Of a DNA stretch of 64,000 nt, positions 19,801 through 27,670 are shown piece by piece. Origin of the DNA: Ruficoccus amylovorans (lineage in GTDB: Bacteria; Verrucomicrobiota; Verrucomicrobiia; Opitutales; Cerasicoccaceae); assembly GCF_014230085.1 (NCBI RefSeq), contig NZ_JACHVB010000035.1:310001-374000 (forward strand), in the 5' to 3' direction. Positions within the stretch are counted from its first letter, which is position 1. Every line of letters starts with the position of its first letter. A program made the position numbers and the translations under genes. The notes beneath the pieces are model-generated. The model saw only the letters and a program-made list of their open reading frames with translations, was not told the DNA's origin and searched no databases.

Positions 19801-19944
19801 TTCTTTGGCGTCTCCGTGGCCTCACTGCTGACGCTCTTCGTCGTGCCTTGGGCGTACAATTTTCTGGGCCGCTTCACCACCAGCCCCAACGCACGTACCC
19901 GGCGCATCGAAGCCGAGGCCGAGCAGAAAGCTTTCAAGGAATGA
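16834..19944 (+). CDS. RND-type efflux pump, inner-membrane transporter (AcrB/MexB-like)
   Basis: Predicted proton-driven drug or hydrophobe exporter. Its 1036 residues match the AcrB family length. It starts at GTG 16834, seven bases after the adaptor gene. The first transmembrane helix lies at about residues 10-28, followed by periplasmic porter and docking domains. In the central helical bundle, LAIGLVVDDAIVVLEN holds the proton-relay Asp pair at 401-402. The C-terminal half repeats the pattern (GLAAKNGILIVEFANQLR). These features place it with the HAE1 hydrophobe/amphiphile exporters and not with heavy-metal pumps. The stop overlaps the next start as ATGA, so pump and outer-membrane channel are translationally coupled. 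Confidence 0.95.
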   Translation: MHISEISVKRPVFASVLSLLLIVVGYLAFRELPVREYPNIDPPIVSVETSYPGASAAVVDTKITQLLEDRISGIEGIRSITSSSQDGRSDISIEFELSRDIDAASNDVRERVGRALDNLPLEADPPEIFKVDSSGDVIMWYNLASDELNGLELTDYADRYLVDRLSTVNGVARVRIGGSREYSLRVWLDRDAMAARGITVADIEEALRSENVELPAGRVDSTDRYFTVRTQRGYETEDDFAQLVVGEGRDGHLIRLAEVAEARIGAVEHRQELRGNGQDMIGLGIIPQSTANTLEVARGVKKEIERIKESLPDGTRIFSSFDRTVFIEDSINEIYISLVIALVLVVLVIFAFLGSVRAVLVPAVTVPISLTGALIFLQFMGYSLNLLTLLALLLAIGLVVDDAIVVLENIYRRIHLGESPALASVRGSKQVSFAVIATTLVLIAVFVPIGFLSGNTGRLFSEFAFALAASVGVSSLIALTLSPMMCSFLLSSGQTEGRFAQQVDRSLHYASNLYRRCLSGALRHPLLVAGVVLVSAAAMVFCFRGLTSEFAPREDRGVFFVIMNAPEGASYEYSRDYMRQIEGDLMPLVESGEAKRILVRTPRSFGTPNSFNGGMAIVVLDDFGQRRSSHEIVGEIAPKLGRLAGVQAFPVQRSGLTRNVGEPVQFVIGGNTYEELREWQDIILDAARDNPYLLNVDTDFKETKPQLRVNIDKERAADLGVSLRQIGQTLETFFGSRRVTTFLERGEEYDVILQGRDSDRQTTTDLTNIYVRSEQSGTLIPLSNLVDIRETAEASTLNRFNRLRAITISANLAEGYTLGEALEFLRASVREKLPARAQIDYKGESREFIDAQGAIYFVFGMSLVMVFLVLAAQFESWIHPFTILLTVPLAIAGGLWGLMTVDGTLNIFSQIGIVILVGLAAKNGILIVEFANQLRDEEGMSVRDAILRAAQLRLRPIAMTAISTVFGAIPLVMATGAGSENRMTIGIVIFFGVSVASLLTLFVVPWAYNFLGRFTTSPNARTRRIEAEAEQKAFKE

Positions 19945-21455
19945 GCCCGTTGACCTTATCGCGTACAACCTCGCCGTTGCGAACGACTCTTCCGGTGCTC
20001 CTTGCGCTCGGGGTGGGGGGCTGCATGGTCGGCCCCGACTACGAACGCCCGGACCTGGAGACTCCGGCTCAACTGCGCTACGAAGACTCTGCCGAGGGGG
20101 AGATGTTAACCGCCCAGTGGTGGACGGCCTATGACGACCCCGAACTGACTGCGCTGATTGAAACCGCCACTGAGGCGAATCCCGACATCGGAGCCGCGCT
20201 GGCCCGGGTGGACCGGGCGGCGGCCTCGGTCGGTGTCGCCCGCTCGGAGCTTTTCCCGCAGGTGGACTTTTTCACCGAGGCCATGCGTCAGCGCAGTTCC
20301 GGTAACCAGACCCGTCCCTATGGGGATGCCTCCACTCGCAACAACTTCGCCTCCGCCCTCGGGCTGGCCTGGGAACTGGATGTGTGGGGCCGGGTACGCC
20401 GCCTGAGCGCTTCCGCGATGGCTGAGGCTCAGGCGCAGGCCGACGCCTACGGCTACGCTATCGTGCTCGTGCAGACTCTTGTCGCGCAACAGTACTTTGA
20501 AATCCGCACGCTCGATCAGCGGATCGAGTTTCTGGAAAAAACCGTTGCCGGGCGCAAGCGTTCGCTCGACCTGGTGGAAGTCCGCCGCAACAGCGGGTTG
20601 GCCGACGACCTGGAGTTTTACCAGGCCAGTACGGAGTGGTCGATTGCGCGTTCGGAACTGGAAGGCTTCCGCCGCCGCCGGGCGTTGGCCCAGAATGCGC
20701 TGGCCATCCTGATGGGGACTTACCCCTCGGACTTTGCCCTGGCCCCCGATCCGGGCTGGGTGCCCTACCTGCCGCCCGCGCCCCCCGCCGTGGCCTCTAC
20801 ACTGCTGGAGCGTCGCCCGGACCTCGCGCAGGCCGAGAGTGTTGTCCGCGCCGCCAGCGAGCGTATCGGTGCCCGCGTGGCCGAGTATTTCCCGCGCATT
20901 CAGATCACCGGCGACGTGGGCTTTGCTGCCGCCGACGCCGGGAACTGGTTCACGCGCTCCAGCCTGTTTGGTTCGCTCGGACCGAGCGTGAGCATGCCGG
21001 TTTTCAACGCCGGTCGTATCTCCAGCCAGGTTGATGAAGCCCGCGCTGAGTACCGGGAACTGCTGGAGCTTTATCGGGGGCAGGTCTTGACTGCATTCAA
21101 GGAAGTTGAGGATGCGCTGGCCGCGCTGCGAACGCTCCACATCCAGATTGAGGCGCAGCAGGACGCCGCGAGCGCGGCCCGGTCCGCCGCCGAGGTCGCG
21201 CAGCAGCGGTACGAGACGGGGCTGGTCAACTACCTCGAAGTCGTCGATACCGAGCGCACCGCGCTCAATAACGCGCTCCTCCTGGCCGAGCTGGAAAACT
21301 CCCTCTATGCGCGGCAGCTCGACCTCATCCGTGCGTTGGGCGGGGGCTGGTCACCCGCCAGCCTGAGCTCGCTTCAGGGGGAGGACGCCATGCTGGACGC
21401 GTTGTCCAACTCCGCTCCGACACCGCCGTCGTCCTCGGAGCTGGATCAGGGCTGA
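19941..21455 (+). CDS. RND efflux outer-membrane lipoprotein (OprM/NodT family)
   Basis: Predicted outer-membrane channel completing the tripartite pump. I chose the ATG at 19941, which overlaps the pump stop as ATGA. From it the 504-residue protein has a lipoprotein signal ending LGVGGC, followed by MVGPDYERP, the classic start of OprM-type factors. Two outer-membrane efflux domains follow, each with long Ala-, Gln- and Glu-rich helices (for example IETATEANPDIGAALARV and ARAEYRELLELYRGQVLTAF). An open frame upstream to 19848 lies inside the pump gene and is not used. Adaptor, pump and channel together form one complete operon. Confidence 0.94.
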   Translation: MSPLTLSRTTSPLRTTLPVLLALGVGGCMVGPDYERPDLETPAQLRYEDSAEGEMLTAQWWTAYDDPELTALIETATEANPDIGAALARVDRAAASVGVARSELFPQVDFFTEAMRQRSSGNQTRPYGDASTRNNFASALGLAWELDVWGRVRRLSASAMAEAQAQADAYGYAIVLVQTLVAQQYFEIRTLDQRIEFLEKTVAGRKRSLDLVEVRRNSGLADDLEFYQASTEWSIARSELEGFRRRRALAQNALAILMGTYPSDFALAPDPGWVPYLPPAPPAVASTLLERRPDLAQAESVVRAASERIGARVAEYFPRIQITGDVGFAAADAGNWFTRSSLFGSLGPSVSMPVFNAGRISSQVDEARAEYRELLELYRGQVLTAFKEVEDALAALRTLHIQIEAQQDAASAARSAAEVAQQRYETGLVNYLEVVDTERTALNNALLLAELENSLYARQLDLIRALGGGWSPASLSSLQGEDAMLDALSNSAPTPPSSSELDQG

Positions 21456-21520
21456 GGTCAATAAAACCGGTCGGGAGTAAACCCCGGAATCGCGGCGATG
21501 CGGTTTCACCTGTGTGTTGT

Positions 21521-21751
21521 TTACAGTGCGGACGGCCGCGCCTGATAGTATTTCTCGAAATTGGCCGCGATGGAGATCGCCCCCATCCCCGCCATCCCCT
21601 GACCCACCGCCAGCAGGTAACGCCGCCCCATCCGGTTTGCAGCGAGAAAGTCCGCCACGCTCTTGTTCAGCACGTGTGCTACCGCGCAAATGCCGATCAT
21701 CAGGGCCACGATGACCGCAGGGATGAGCCAGTCGATAGGGTGTATGTTCAT
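21521..21751 (-). pseudogene. N-terminal stub of a sodium:solute symporter
   Basis: A 76-codon frame starts MNIHPIDWLIPAVIVALMI (first membrane helix), then reads KSVADFLAANRMGRRYLLAV and GQGMAGMGAISIAANFEKYY, ending after QARPSAL. This is the conserved start of sodium:solute symporters (SSS family), which run to about 500-700 residues with 12 or more helices. Here only about 70 residues remain before a stop, and nothing symporter-like follows between the stop and the efflux operon at 21455. It is a truncated gene with its 3' part deleted. It sits just ahead of the regulator at 22104, so it may once have belonged to that sugar-uptake region. Confidence 0.75.
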
Positions 21752-22103
21752 TCAGAAACTGAGGGTGTGGGCGAGCGGAGAGTAGATCTTTATATCGGTG
21801 TGAAACTTTTAAATTTTGTTAAAATACAATGTTAATTCGTTAACGTAATGCGTCTGCTAAATACCGGGTATTATCATGCTGAAAAAAGAGTCTGGACGTC
21901 CTGATCTTGAGAAAAAACCATATAGAATGGCTTGTCGTTTTGGTTGTGTTAACCTGTGGCAAGGCTTGCCGAGCCTGAGGGACGTCGGCGGGTTTACGGA
22001 TGTCTGGCTTGAGGTAAACACTTGGAATTACATACAGCGTTGTTAGGAAACATTAGATTCTGCTCGAATATTATGCATCAACCTGTTTGTCTCTCGGTTA
22101 GGC
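21752..22103. promoter_or_regulatory. AT-rich region upstream of the GntR/LacI-hybrid regulator
   Basis: This 352-bp gap lies between the symporter stub (minus) and the regulator gene (plus). It is much richer in A and T than the surrounding genes. It has an interrupted palindrome GTTAA-N4-TTAAC at 21831-21844 and another GTTAAC at 21948-21953, either of which could bind the adjacent regulator. This is only a suggestion because such hexamers are expected by chance in AT-rich DNA. No gene is visible. Confidence 0.35.
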
Positions 22104-23165
22104 ATGATCGGAACAAGGAAAGAGCTCGAAGCGGATATCCTGCGGCTGTTGCGTAAAACGAGTACGGTTACCACGCCGTTGCCGACCACGCGCGAACTGG
22201 GGGAGCGTTTCAACCTTTCCCATGTTACGGTGGCCCGCGTGATGAAGCGGATGGTCGAGGAGAAGCTTTTATGGCAGAGCAAGGGAGGCCGCTTTTACAG
22301 TCCGGAGGCCGAGGCGCTGCTTGCGCGTCCGCAGCCCGTGGGTTGTCTTATCCGGGGCATTAACGCCTGGGCTTCCTGGTATCCGCACCTGATGGGGGGC
22401 GTGAGCGAGACCTGTGAGGCGAGCGGGCGGGGAATGCTCATTCATCCGGTTAATGTATTGCTCAAGCAGGAGCGTCCGGATGCGCGGCCTGACTATGCCA
22501 GCCCCAAGGAACAGCAGGCAGCCCTGCAGACTTATATGCGGGTGCATGCCAGCGAATGCGCGATTACGATTTTGGACGATTTATGGGACGATGAGGTCCT
22601 GGCGCGCTACGCACGTGAAATGCCGTCCCCGCGCATGCTGTTGCGATCCTGCGCGGTGGAAGGCGTGGAGTCGGCTTATCCAGACTACGAACAGGGGGCG
22701 TTGCTTGCCGTTTCTCATTTTCTTTCCCGCGGTTATGAAAAGGTCATCGTCGCCCGACCCTTCCGCGGTTATGGAACGGTGGACCAGATCGTGGACGCAT
22801 TTGAGAAGACCTCCAGCGTTCTCGGTGGTGGGGATACGGTCAAGGTGGTCGAACTCGACGGTAATCCGAAGAACCTGAGCTGGCTCAAGGCAATCGCTCG
22901 CTCGCATAAGCGGGTAGGGATCTTCTGCCCGGAAGACAATTTCGCGGTTGCGCTGCATGAGAACATTATCGCAGCCGGTTACCGGATACCGGAGGATGTT
23001 GGTATCCTGGCAGGGCTTGGGAGCGAAATGGTCTCGGATCGCGGTTTCAGTTCGCTATCGGTTAATTTCGAGCAGTTGGGAAGGCTGGCCGCCTCGGCGC
23101 ATCCCGGGCAGTTGCACGATCGCTCGCATCTCAGGCTCGAGCTGGTTATCGGTTCAACGACTTGA
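22104..23165 (+). CDS. Transcription regulator, GntR-type DNA-binding head with LacI-type sensor
   Basis: Predicted cytoplasmic sugar-responsive regulator of 353 residues. Residues 1-75 form a GntR-like winged helix (LPTTRELGERFNLSHVTVAR, then VMKRMVEEKLL). From about residue 85 the chain looks like a LacI/periplasmic-binding-protein sensor (GVSETCEASGRGMLIHPVN, AISHFLSRGYEKV-like block, RIPEDVGILAGLGSE and LSVNFEQLGRLA). This hybrid is common among Verrucomicrobiota sugar regulators. It lies upstream of the catabolic operon at 24625-29918, with a HAD phosphatase between on the other strand, and probably senses that pathway's substrate. The link rests on position only. Confidence 0.85.
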   Translation: MIGTRKELEADILRLLRKTSTVTTPLPTTRELGERFNLSHVTVARVMKRMVEEKLLWQSKGGRFYSPEAEALLARPQPVGCLIRGINAWASWYPHLMGGVSETCEASGRGMLIHPVNVLLKQERPDARPDYASPKEQQAALQTYMRVHASECAITILDDLWDDEVLARYAREMPSPRMLLRSCAVEGVESAYPDYEQGALLAVSHFLSRGYEKVIVARPFRGYGTVDQIVDAFEKTSSVLGGGDTVKVVELDGNPKNLSWLKAIARSHKRVGIFCPEDNFAVALHENIIAAGYRIPEDVGILAGLGSEMVSDRGFSSLSVNFEQLGRLAASAHPGQLHDRSHLRLELVIGSTT

Positions 23166-23238
23166 GCGCGGGACCCGGTTGGCTGCCGGAGTGGCAGCCA
23201 ACCGACGTAGTCCGTGACTCCCGTGGATGATAAAAGAC

Positions 23239-24102
23239 TCAGGTGGAGGCATGAGCGGCCAGAACCGCGTGCCGTTTCCTGCTCAGGGGACGCGGACTCT
23301 TTTTCTGCCGGACGGGCAGGGGCTCCTCGAAAACCTGCGGAAAGAGGTTCGGAAGGTCTGCAATGCTACCGATGATGTGGTTTGGCCGGTAGGAGTAATT
23401 GCGGACCTCTTCGGCCTTGGTGCCTCCGGAGAGGACGAGCACAGTCTGGTAACCCATTTCCACGCCTCCGAGGATGTCGGTGTACATGGTGTCGCCGATC
23501 ATGACCGTCTGGCTGGTGGTCGTTTCCATCTGCTTGCGGGCCAGCCGCATCATGACGCTACTGGGCTTGCCGACGGAAAAGGCTTTGACGCCGGTGGCCT
23601 CCTCGATCAGCCGCACGATGGCCCCGCAGCCGGGACGGATGCTGTTTTCGATCGGGCAGTTGCTGTCGAGGTTGGTCGCGATGAGCTTGGCCCCGGCATG
23701 GACAAGCTGGGTTGCTTTTTCCAGGTTTTCGAAATTGATCACCCGGCCCTCGCCGACGACGACATAATCGGGATTATCCTCGGTGATCGAGTAGCCGTTG
23801 GTGTGAAGGGCGAGGTTGAGGCCGCCTTCGCCGATGACAAAGGCCGTTCCCTGTGGCTTCTGGGAAGCCAGGAAGCGTGCAGTGGCTATTGCGCAGGTGA
23901 AAATGTGTCGATCTTCGACCTGCATACCCATCTTCTTGAGTTTCAGGGCGACGTCGCGGCGTGTTTTCTGGCTGTTGTTGGTGATGAAGCAGAAAGGTAT
24001 GTTCTTTCTGACCAGATGATTGATGACATCGACGGCGCCATCAATGACCTGTGATCCCTTGTAGATCACTCCGTCCATATCGATGAGAAATCCTAGTTCC
24101 AT
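23239..24102 (-). CDS. HAD-superfamily phosphatase, NagD-like
   Basis: Predicted cytoplasmic phosphatase of 287 residues acting on a small phosphorylated sugar or nucleotide. Start is set at the ATG at 24102 because FLIDMDGVIYKG is the first HAD motif, with the nucleophile and acid/base Asp pair. The upstream open frame to 24240 is not family-like. Further motifs are CFITNNSQKTRRD (motif II Thr/Asn), SVGKPSS (motif III Lys) and GDTMYTDILGG (motif IV). The cap insertion between motifs II and III is of the NagD/class IIA type. In other bacteria nagD lies beside amino-sugar genes. Here it diverges from a NagB-like and PIG-L operon, which may be meaningful. The tail after residue 260 is basic and unusual. 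Confidence 0.87.
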   Translation of the reverse strand: MELGFLIDMDGVIYKGSQVIDGAVDVINHLVRKNIPFCFITNNSQKTRRDVALKLKKMGMQVEDRHIFTCAIATARFLASQKPQGTAFVIGEGGLNLALHTNGYSITEDNPDYVVVGEGRVINFENLEKATQLVHAGAKLIATNLDSNCPIENSIRPGCGAIVRLIEEATGVKAFSVGKPSSVMMRLARKQMETTTSQTVMIGDTMYTDILGGVEMGYQTVLVLSGGTKAEEVRNYSYRPNHIIGSIADLPNLFPQVFEEPLPVRQKKSPRPLSRKRHAVLAAHAST

Positions 24103-24624
24103 GACTGTCTTGCTAGTGTTGTTTTCGTTTATGTTAGTCGGGTAATGGATCCTGAGGATAACAAGGTGAGGACTAAAGTGTGCGTGCATGGCCATTCCGG
24201 GTGCCTGTATTTTTCGCACTTGTCGGTATTTTGCACACATTTCGCCTAGAGCAAAGTCTGTGCCTGAGTTAACAAAAACGTGTGTTATGCCCTTTCAGTC
24301 GCAGTCGTGGCTAAAATATATCTATCTGATTTTTAACATGATAGCTGGGTTTTTCAGGTTTTTGATTGGAAATATGCAAACGAAGGGTCTGGCAGGCGGC
24401 AGCTATCAAGTGTAAATTTATTTTTGTTTCTTAACATGAAAATATTGTTGCAGATGGGGTTGGCTAACGTAGCATGTTTAATCATCAGTCTTTTGGCTGA
24501 TGAACGGAAATTTAACGACTCTGCGGTGAGCCAATCGCCGGGCATCTGCCCTGTGGCGGAGTCATGGCGGATGGCTGGGCATCCGATGGGAACGCGCAGG
24601 AGTATCACTAGAGCAAGTCATTCT
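24103..24624. promoter_or_regulatory. Long divergent intergenic region before the amino-sugar-like operon
   Basis: This 522-bp AT-rich gap lies between the HAD phosphatase and the deacetylase gene and should hold promoters for both. It contains GTTAAC at 24268-24273, two TTAACATG tracts (near 24333 and 24434), and an inverted pair GATAGCTG (24340-24347) and CAGCTATC (24400-24407). An in-frame extension of the deacetylase to 24424 has no family similarity, so 24424-24624 is more likely leader. I see no other gene. Confidence 0.4.
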
Positions 24625-25437
24625 ATGCAGGAAGAAAGCACCATCAAGGCGCTCGCCATGTTCGCCCATCCGGACGACATTGAGTTTTCGTGTGCGGGAA
24701 CGCTCGCGATGTTGCACAGCCGTGGCGTTGAGACACATTACCTGACGCTCGCCAACGGCTGTTGTGGAAGCATGGTCGAAGACCGGGAACAGACAGCTCG
24801 CCGCCGCTGGAATGAAAACCTGTCCGCCGCCAAGGTACTTGGGGCTGTTGCCCATCCGCCTCTGTTTGATGACCTGGACATTTTTTACGGGCGCGAAAGT
24901 GCTCAGCGGGTCAGTGCTGTTGTCCGCCGCATTCGCCCGGATATTATCCTGACGCACGCGGTTGAGGACTACATGGAGGACCATATGGAGACGGCTCGAC
25001 TGGCGTTGCATGCGGCCTTTACGGCGTCGATGCCCAACTATGTTACCGAACCCTCCGTCCCGCCGGTAGCGGGTAGTTGTGCGCTCTACCACGCGCTGCC
25101 GCACGGGCTTCGAAGCCCACGTGACGGCACGCGGGCTTATCCTTCTTTCTATATCGATATCAGTGAGGCTCTGTCGTTAAAGCGCGAAGCGCTTGCCTGC
25201 CACGAGAGCCAGAAGCTCTGGCTGGATCAGACGCAGGGAATGGACGCTTATCTGGAGGAGATGGAGCGCATGGCGCTGGAGCAGGGGAGCGACACCGGAT
25301 GCTTTAAGTTCGCTGAAGGTTTTACCCGGCATTCTTCGCTTGGGCTTTCCGCCGAGAGCTACCGCCCGCTGGAAGAAGTGCTGGCGGGTGCGCTTTGGCT
25401 CAACAAAAACTACCCGCAGTCACCTCGGGGTAGCTAA
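24625..25437 (+). CDS. PIG-L/LmbE-family deacetylase
   Basis: Predicted zinc-dependent N-deacetylase of 270 residues, acting in the cytoplasm on an N-acetylated sugar or cyclitol. Start is set at 24625, just before the family's first strand and the AHPDD motif (residues 14-18), whose His and Asp bind zinc and act in catalysis. A further ligand His lies in EDHMETARLALH. Relatives include LmbE, MshB, BshB and chitooligosaccharide deacetylases. It begins a five-gene operon; the NagB-like gene starts 19 bp after its stop. PIG-L followed by NagB-like suggests that deacetylation exposes an amine the next enzyme removes. Substrate is unknown, and bacillithiol-type roles are not favoured by context. 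Confidence 0.88.
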   Translation: MQEESTIKALAMFAHPDDIEFSCAGTLAMLHSRGVETHYLTLANGCCGSMVEDREQTARRRWNENLSAAKVLGAVAHPPLFDDLDIFYGRESAQRVSAVVRRIRPDIILTHAVEDYMEDHMETARLALHAAFTASMPNYVTEPSVPPVAGSCALYHALPHGLRSPRDGTRAYPSFYIDISEALSLKREALACHESQKLWLDQTQGMDAYLEEMERMALEQGSDTGCFKFAEGFTRHSSLGLSAESYRPLEEVLAGALWLNKNYPQSPRGS

Positions 25438-25456
25438 CCGCAAATAACCAATCACT

Positions 25457-26392
25457 ATGTCACGACCGATTAGCAAGTTGGCTCCCGCCTGGTGGGACTA
25501 TACGACACTGGACCCTGCGATCCTGAACGACGCTGCCCGGCTCAGCGCCAGGGACCTGACCCAACTCTCCCGGCCTGGGTTCTCGGTACGGATCTATGAT
25601 ACGCCGCAGGAGTTTTACGCGGCGCAGGCACTGGAGTACCTGGAGGCCTGGCGTGAATCCACTCCGGATAATCCGGTGGGCATCTGCGGCCCGATCGGGC
25701 CGACCGAACATCTTCCGTTGGTGGCTCAGATGGTGAACGCGATGAGGTTCGACTTGGGCAGGCACGAGGCGCATTTCTGGGGGATGGACGAATGGCTGAT
25801 TGATGGTGAAACCGTCAGCCCAAAGCATCCGCTTTCCTTTGCGCGCTGCGACAACGAGCTGTGCTTTGACCGTATCGAGTCAGCGCTCGCCATGCCCGAG
25901 GCCAACAAGCATTTTCCGACGGGTGACCTTGAAGCCTACAGTGCGAGCTATGACACGGTGCGTTGCGCGATCATGCAGGGCGGCCAGGGCGAGGTGAAGC
26001 ACTGGGCATTCAATGACCCGCTGATGCGCGAAGGCGCATATACCGATGTGCCGCCCACGCCGGATGAATATCGTTCGCTGGGCACGCGCAGAGTAAAACT
26101 TCACCCCGTTACTGTCATGCAAAATGCCCGTACGAGCGGCGGAGGTAACGTAAGCATGGTGCCGACGGAAGCCGTTACGGTGGGGCCGCGGGAGACCTGG
26201 AAGGCTGATTGCGTGTCGATCTGGCATCCCGGCCACCACGACAATCCCTTCGGTATTCGTCTTACCGCTTTCATGATTGCCAACAGCATCATGGACACGG
26301 CGGTACCGATGTCTCTGCTGGCGGATCATCCCAATGTGCGTTTCAGTTATCTGAGATCGGGAATCGGAGAGGTCGCGGTCGAAATGCACTGA
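25457..26392 (+). CDS. Divergent glucosamine-6-phosphate deaminase-like (NagB family) protein
   Basis: A 311-residue cytoplasmic protein of the NagB/RpiA/6-phosphogluconolactonase fold. The nucleotide-like loop is [13 protein letters not shown] (about 75-87). FWGMDEW (107-113) matches the NagB MDEY block with its catalytic Asp. The NagB active-site segment GVDGHIAFNEP is replaced by [11 protein letters not shown] (178-188). His182 is kept, the Glu is Asp187, and the Asp before GH becomes Val180 with Lys181 in place of Gly. So key residues are changed and the reaction may differ from GlcN-6-P deamination. Family members are usually 240-270 residues; this one is longer at both ends. It lies between a deacetylase and an oxidoreductase in one operon. 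Confidence 0.8.
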   Translation: MSRPISKLAPAWWDYTTLDPAILNDAARLSARDLTQLSRPGFSVRIYDTPQEFYAAQALEYLEAWRESTPDNPVGICGPIGPTEHLPLVAQMVNAMRFDLGRHEAHFWGMDEWLIDGETVSPKHPLSFARCDNELCFDRIESALAMPEANKHFPTGDLEAYSASYDTVRCAIMQGGQGEVKHWAFNDPLMREGAYTDVPPTPDEYRSLGTRRVKLHPVTVMQNARTSGGGNVSMVPTEAVTVGPRETWKADCVSIWHPGHHDNPFGIRLTAFMIANSIMDTAVPMSLLADHPNVRFSYLRSGIGEVAVEMH

Positions 26393-26413
26393 GATTTGCG
26401 TGTCCGGAAGCTC

Positions 26414-27628
26414 ATGAACAAACGAAAGGCGGATGAAGTGAAACCGGTCGAGGTGCTGATCGTAGGGATTGGCGGCTATGGGATGAGGTACCTTGAGGCG
26501 GTCAGGGAATACGCCCATAAGGGTATGGCGCGTTTGGTGGCGGTTGTTGATCCGTGCCCGGAAAATTGCCCCGCCTGGGAGCGGATCAAGGCTGAAAGTG
26601 TGCCGCATTTCTCGACGCTGGAGGATTACCTTGCCAGTGGCAGCCGTGCGGATTTGGCGGCGATTTCTTCACCCATCGCATTTCATGCGCATCAAGCTTG
26701 CCTGGCCCTGGAGGCGGGAATGAATGTGCTGTGTGAGAAACCGATTTGCGCGACGATGGACGAGGCTCGGCGGATGATCGCGCATCGCGATTCCAGCGGA
26801 AGGTTTCTCGAAATCGGATACCAATGGGTGTTCAGCCAAGCTGTGCAGGAGCTAAAAAGCGATGCGCTGGCGGGCTTGCTGGGGGCGCCTCGACGTTTTC
26901 TCACGCGCGTGGCCTGGCCGCGCGGAAGTGCTTACTACGGGCGCAATAACTGGGCCGGGGCAGTCCGCGATGCCGCCGGGCGGGTAGTTTATGACAGCCC
27001 GGTCAATAACGCGACCGCTCATCATCTGCATGCCATGCTTTACATCGCGGGCCTTGAGTCCAGCGCCGCTGCGAGACCGACAGCCGTTACAGCGGAGTGT
27101 TACCGTGCGAACAAGATTGAGAATTTCGATGCTGCCTGTTGCCGTATTGAAACGCGCGAGGGGGTGGAGATTCTGTTTTATTCGGCGCATTGTGTAGAGG
27201 AGTATTCCGGTCCGCTCATGCGCTACGAATATGAGAATGCGGTGGTTGAGTTTACGATGGAGGGCGGCATGGTTGCCCGCTTTGGTGATGGTGCCGTAAA
27301 AGCCTATGGCTCGCCCATCGATGATCCGATGCGCAAAATGCGTCACTGTATCCAGCGCTGTCGAGATGGAGGCAAGGGTGCTGCTGTTTGCCCGCCTGAG
27401 GCTGCTGCCGCCCACACTCTCTGCGTTGAGGGGATCCAGCATATGCCCGTGCAGGAGTTTCCCCCCGATGAAATACGGGAGAAGGAAACTGAGCCGGGGA
27501 ACCGTCTCGTCTATATGCCGGGGCTTGCGACTGCTATGGAAATCTGTTTTGAGCGCGGTGTGCTTTTTTCCGAATTTGATCAACCTCCCCTGACCTGGAC
27601 AGTCCGGGCGAGGCGAGTCGAATTATAA
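26414..27628 (+). CDS. Gfo/Idh/MocA-family oxidoreductase
   Basis: Predicted NAD(P)-dependent sugar or cyclitol dehydrogenase of 404 residues. The Rossmann domain shows VLIVGIGGYGMRYLEAV near the N-terminus, VAVVDPCPE after the second strand, and NVLCEKPICATMDEA, the EKP motif whose Lys takes part in catalysis. The C-terminal alpha/beta domain begins near residue 135. I took the ATG at 26414; a TTG at 26396 in the same frame is possible. It follows the NagB-like gene by 21 bp and precedes the aldolase-like gene by 42 bp. In such a pathway it would oxidise a ring or side-chain hydroxyl, possibly to help amine or carboxyl elimination, which is inferred. Confidence 0.87.
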   Translation: MNKRKADEVKPVEVLIVGIGGYGMRYLEAVREYAHKGMARLVAVVDPCPENCPAWERIKAESVPHFSTLEDYLASGSRADLAAISSPIAFHAHQACLALEAGMNVLCEKPICATMDEARRMIAHRDSSGRFLEIGYQWVFSQAVQELKSDALAGLLGAPRRFLTRVAWPRGSAYYGRNNWAGAVRDAAGRVVYDSPVNNATAHHLHAMLYIAGLESSAAARPTAVTAECYRANKIENFDAACCRIETREGVEILFYSAHCVEEYSGPLMRYEYENAVVEFTMEGGMVARFGDGAVKAYGSPIDDPMRKMRHCIQRCRDGGKGAAVCPPEAAAAHTLCVEGIQHMPVQEFPPDEIREKETEPGNRLVYMPGLATAMEICFERGVLFSEFDQPPLTWTVRARRVEL

Positions 27629-27670
27629 GAGCCCCGGCTTCCGTTTCTAACCTTCAACTGATCTAATTCT

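Noticed and set aside
24188-24415. Short frame in the gap before the deacetylase gene
   Set aside because: No family resemblance and no ribosome binding site; it lies in AT-rich promoter DNA.
24424-24624. Upstream extension of the deacetylase gene to 24424
   Set aside because: The 67 extra residues do not resemble PIG-L proteins, and the ATG at 24625 sits right before the conserved fold.
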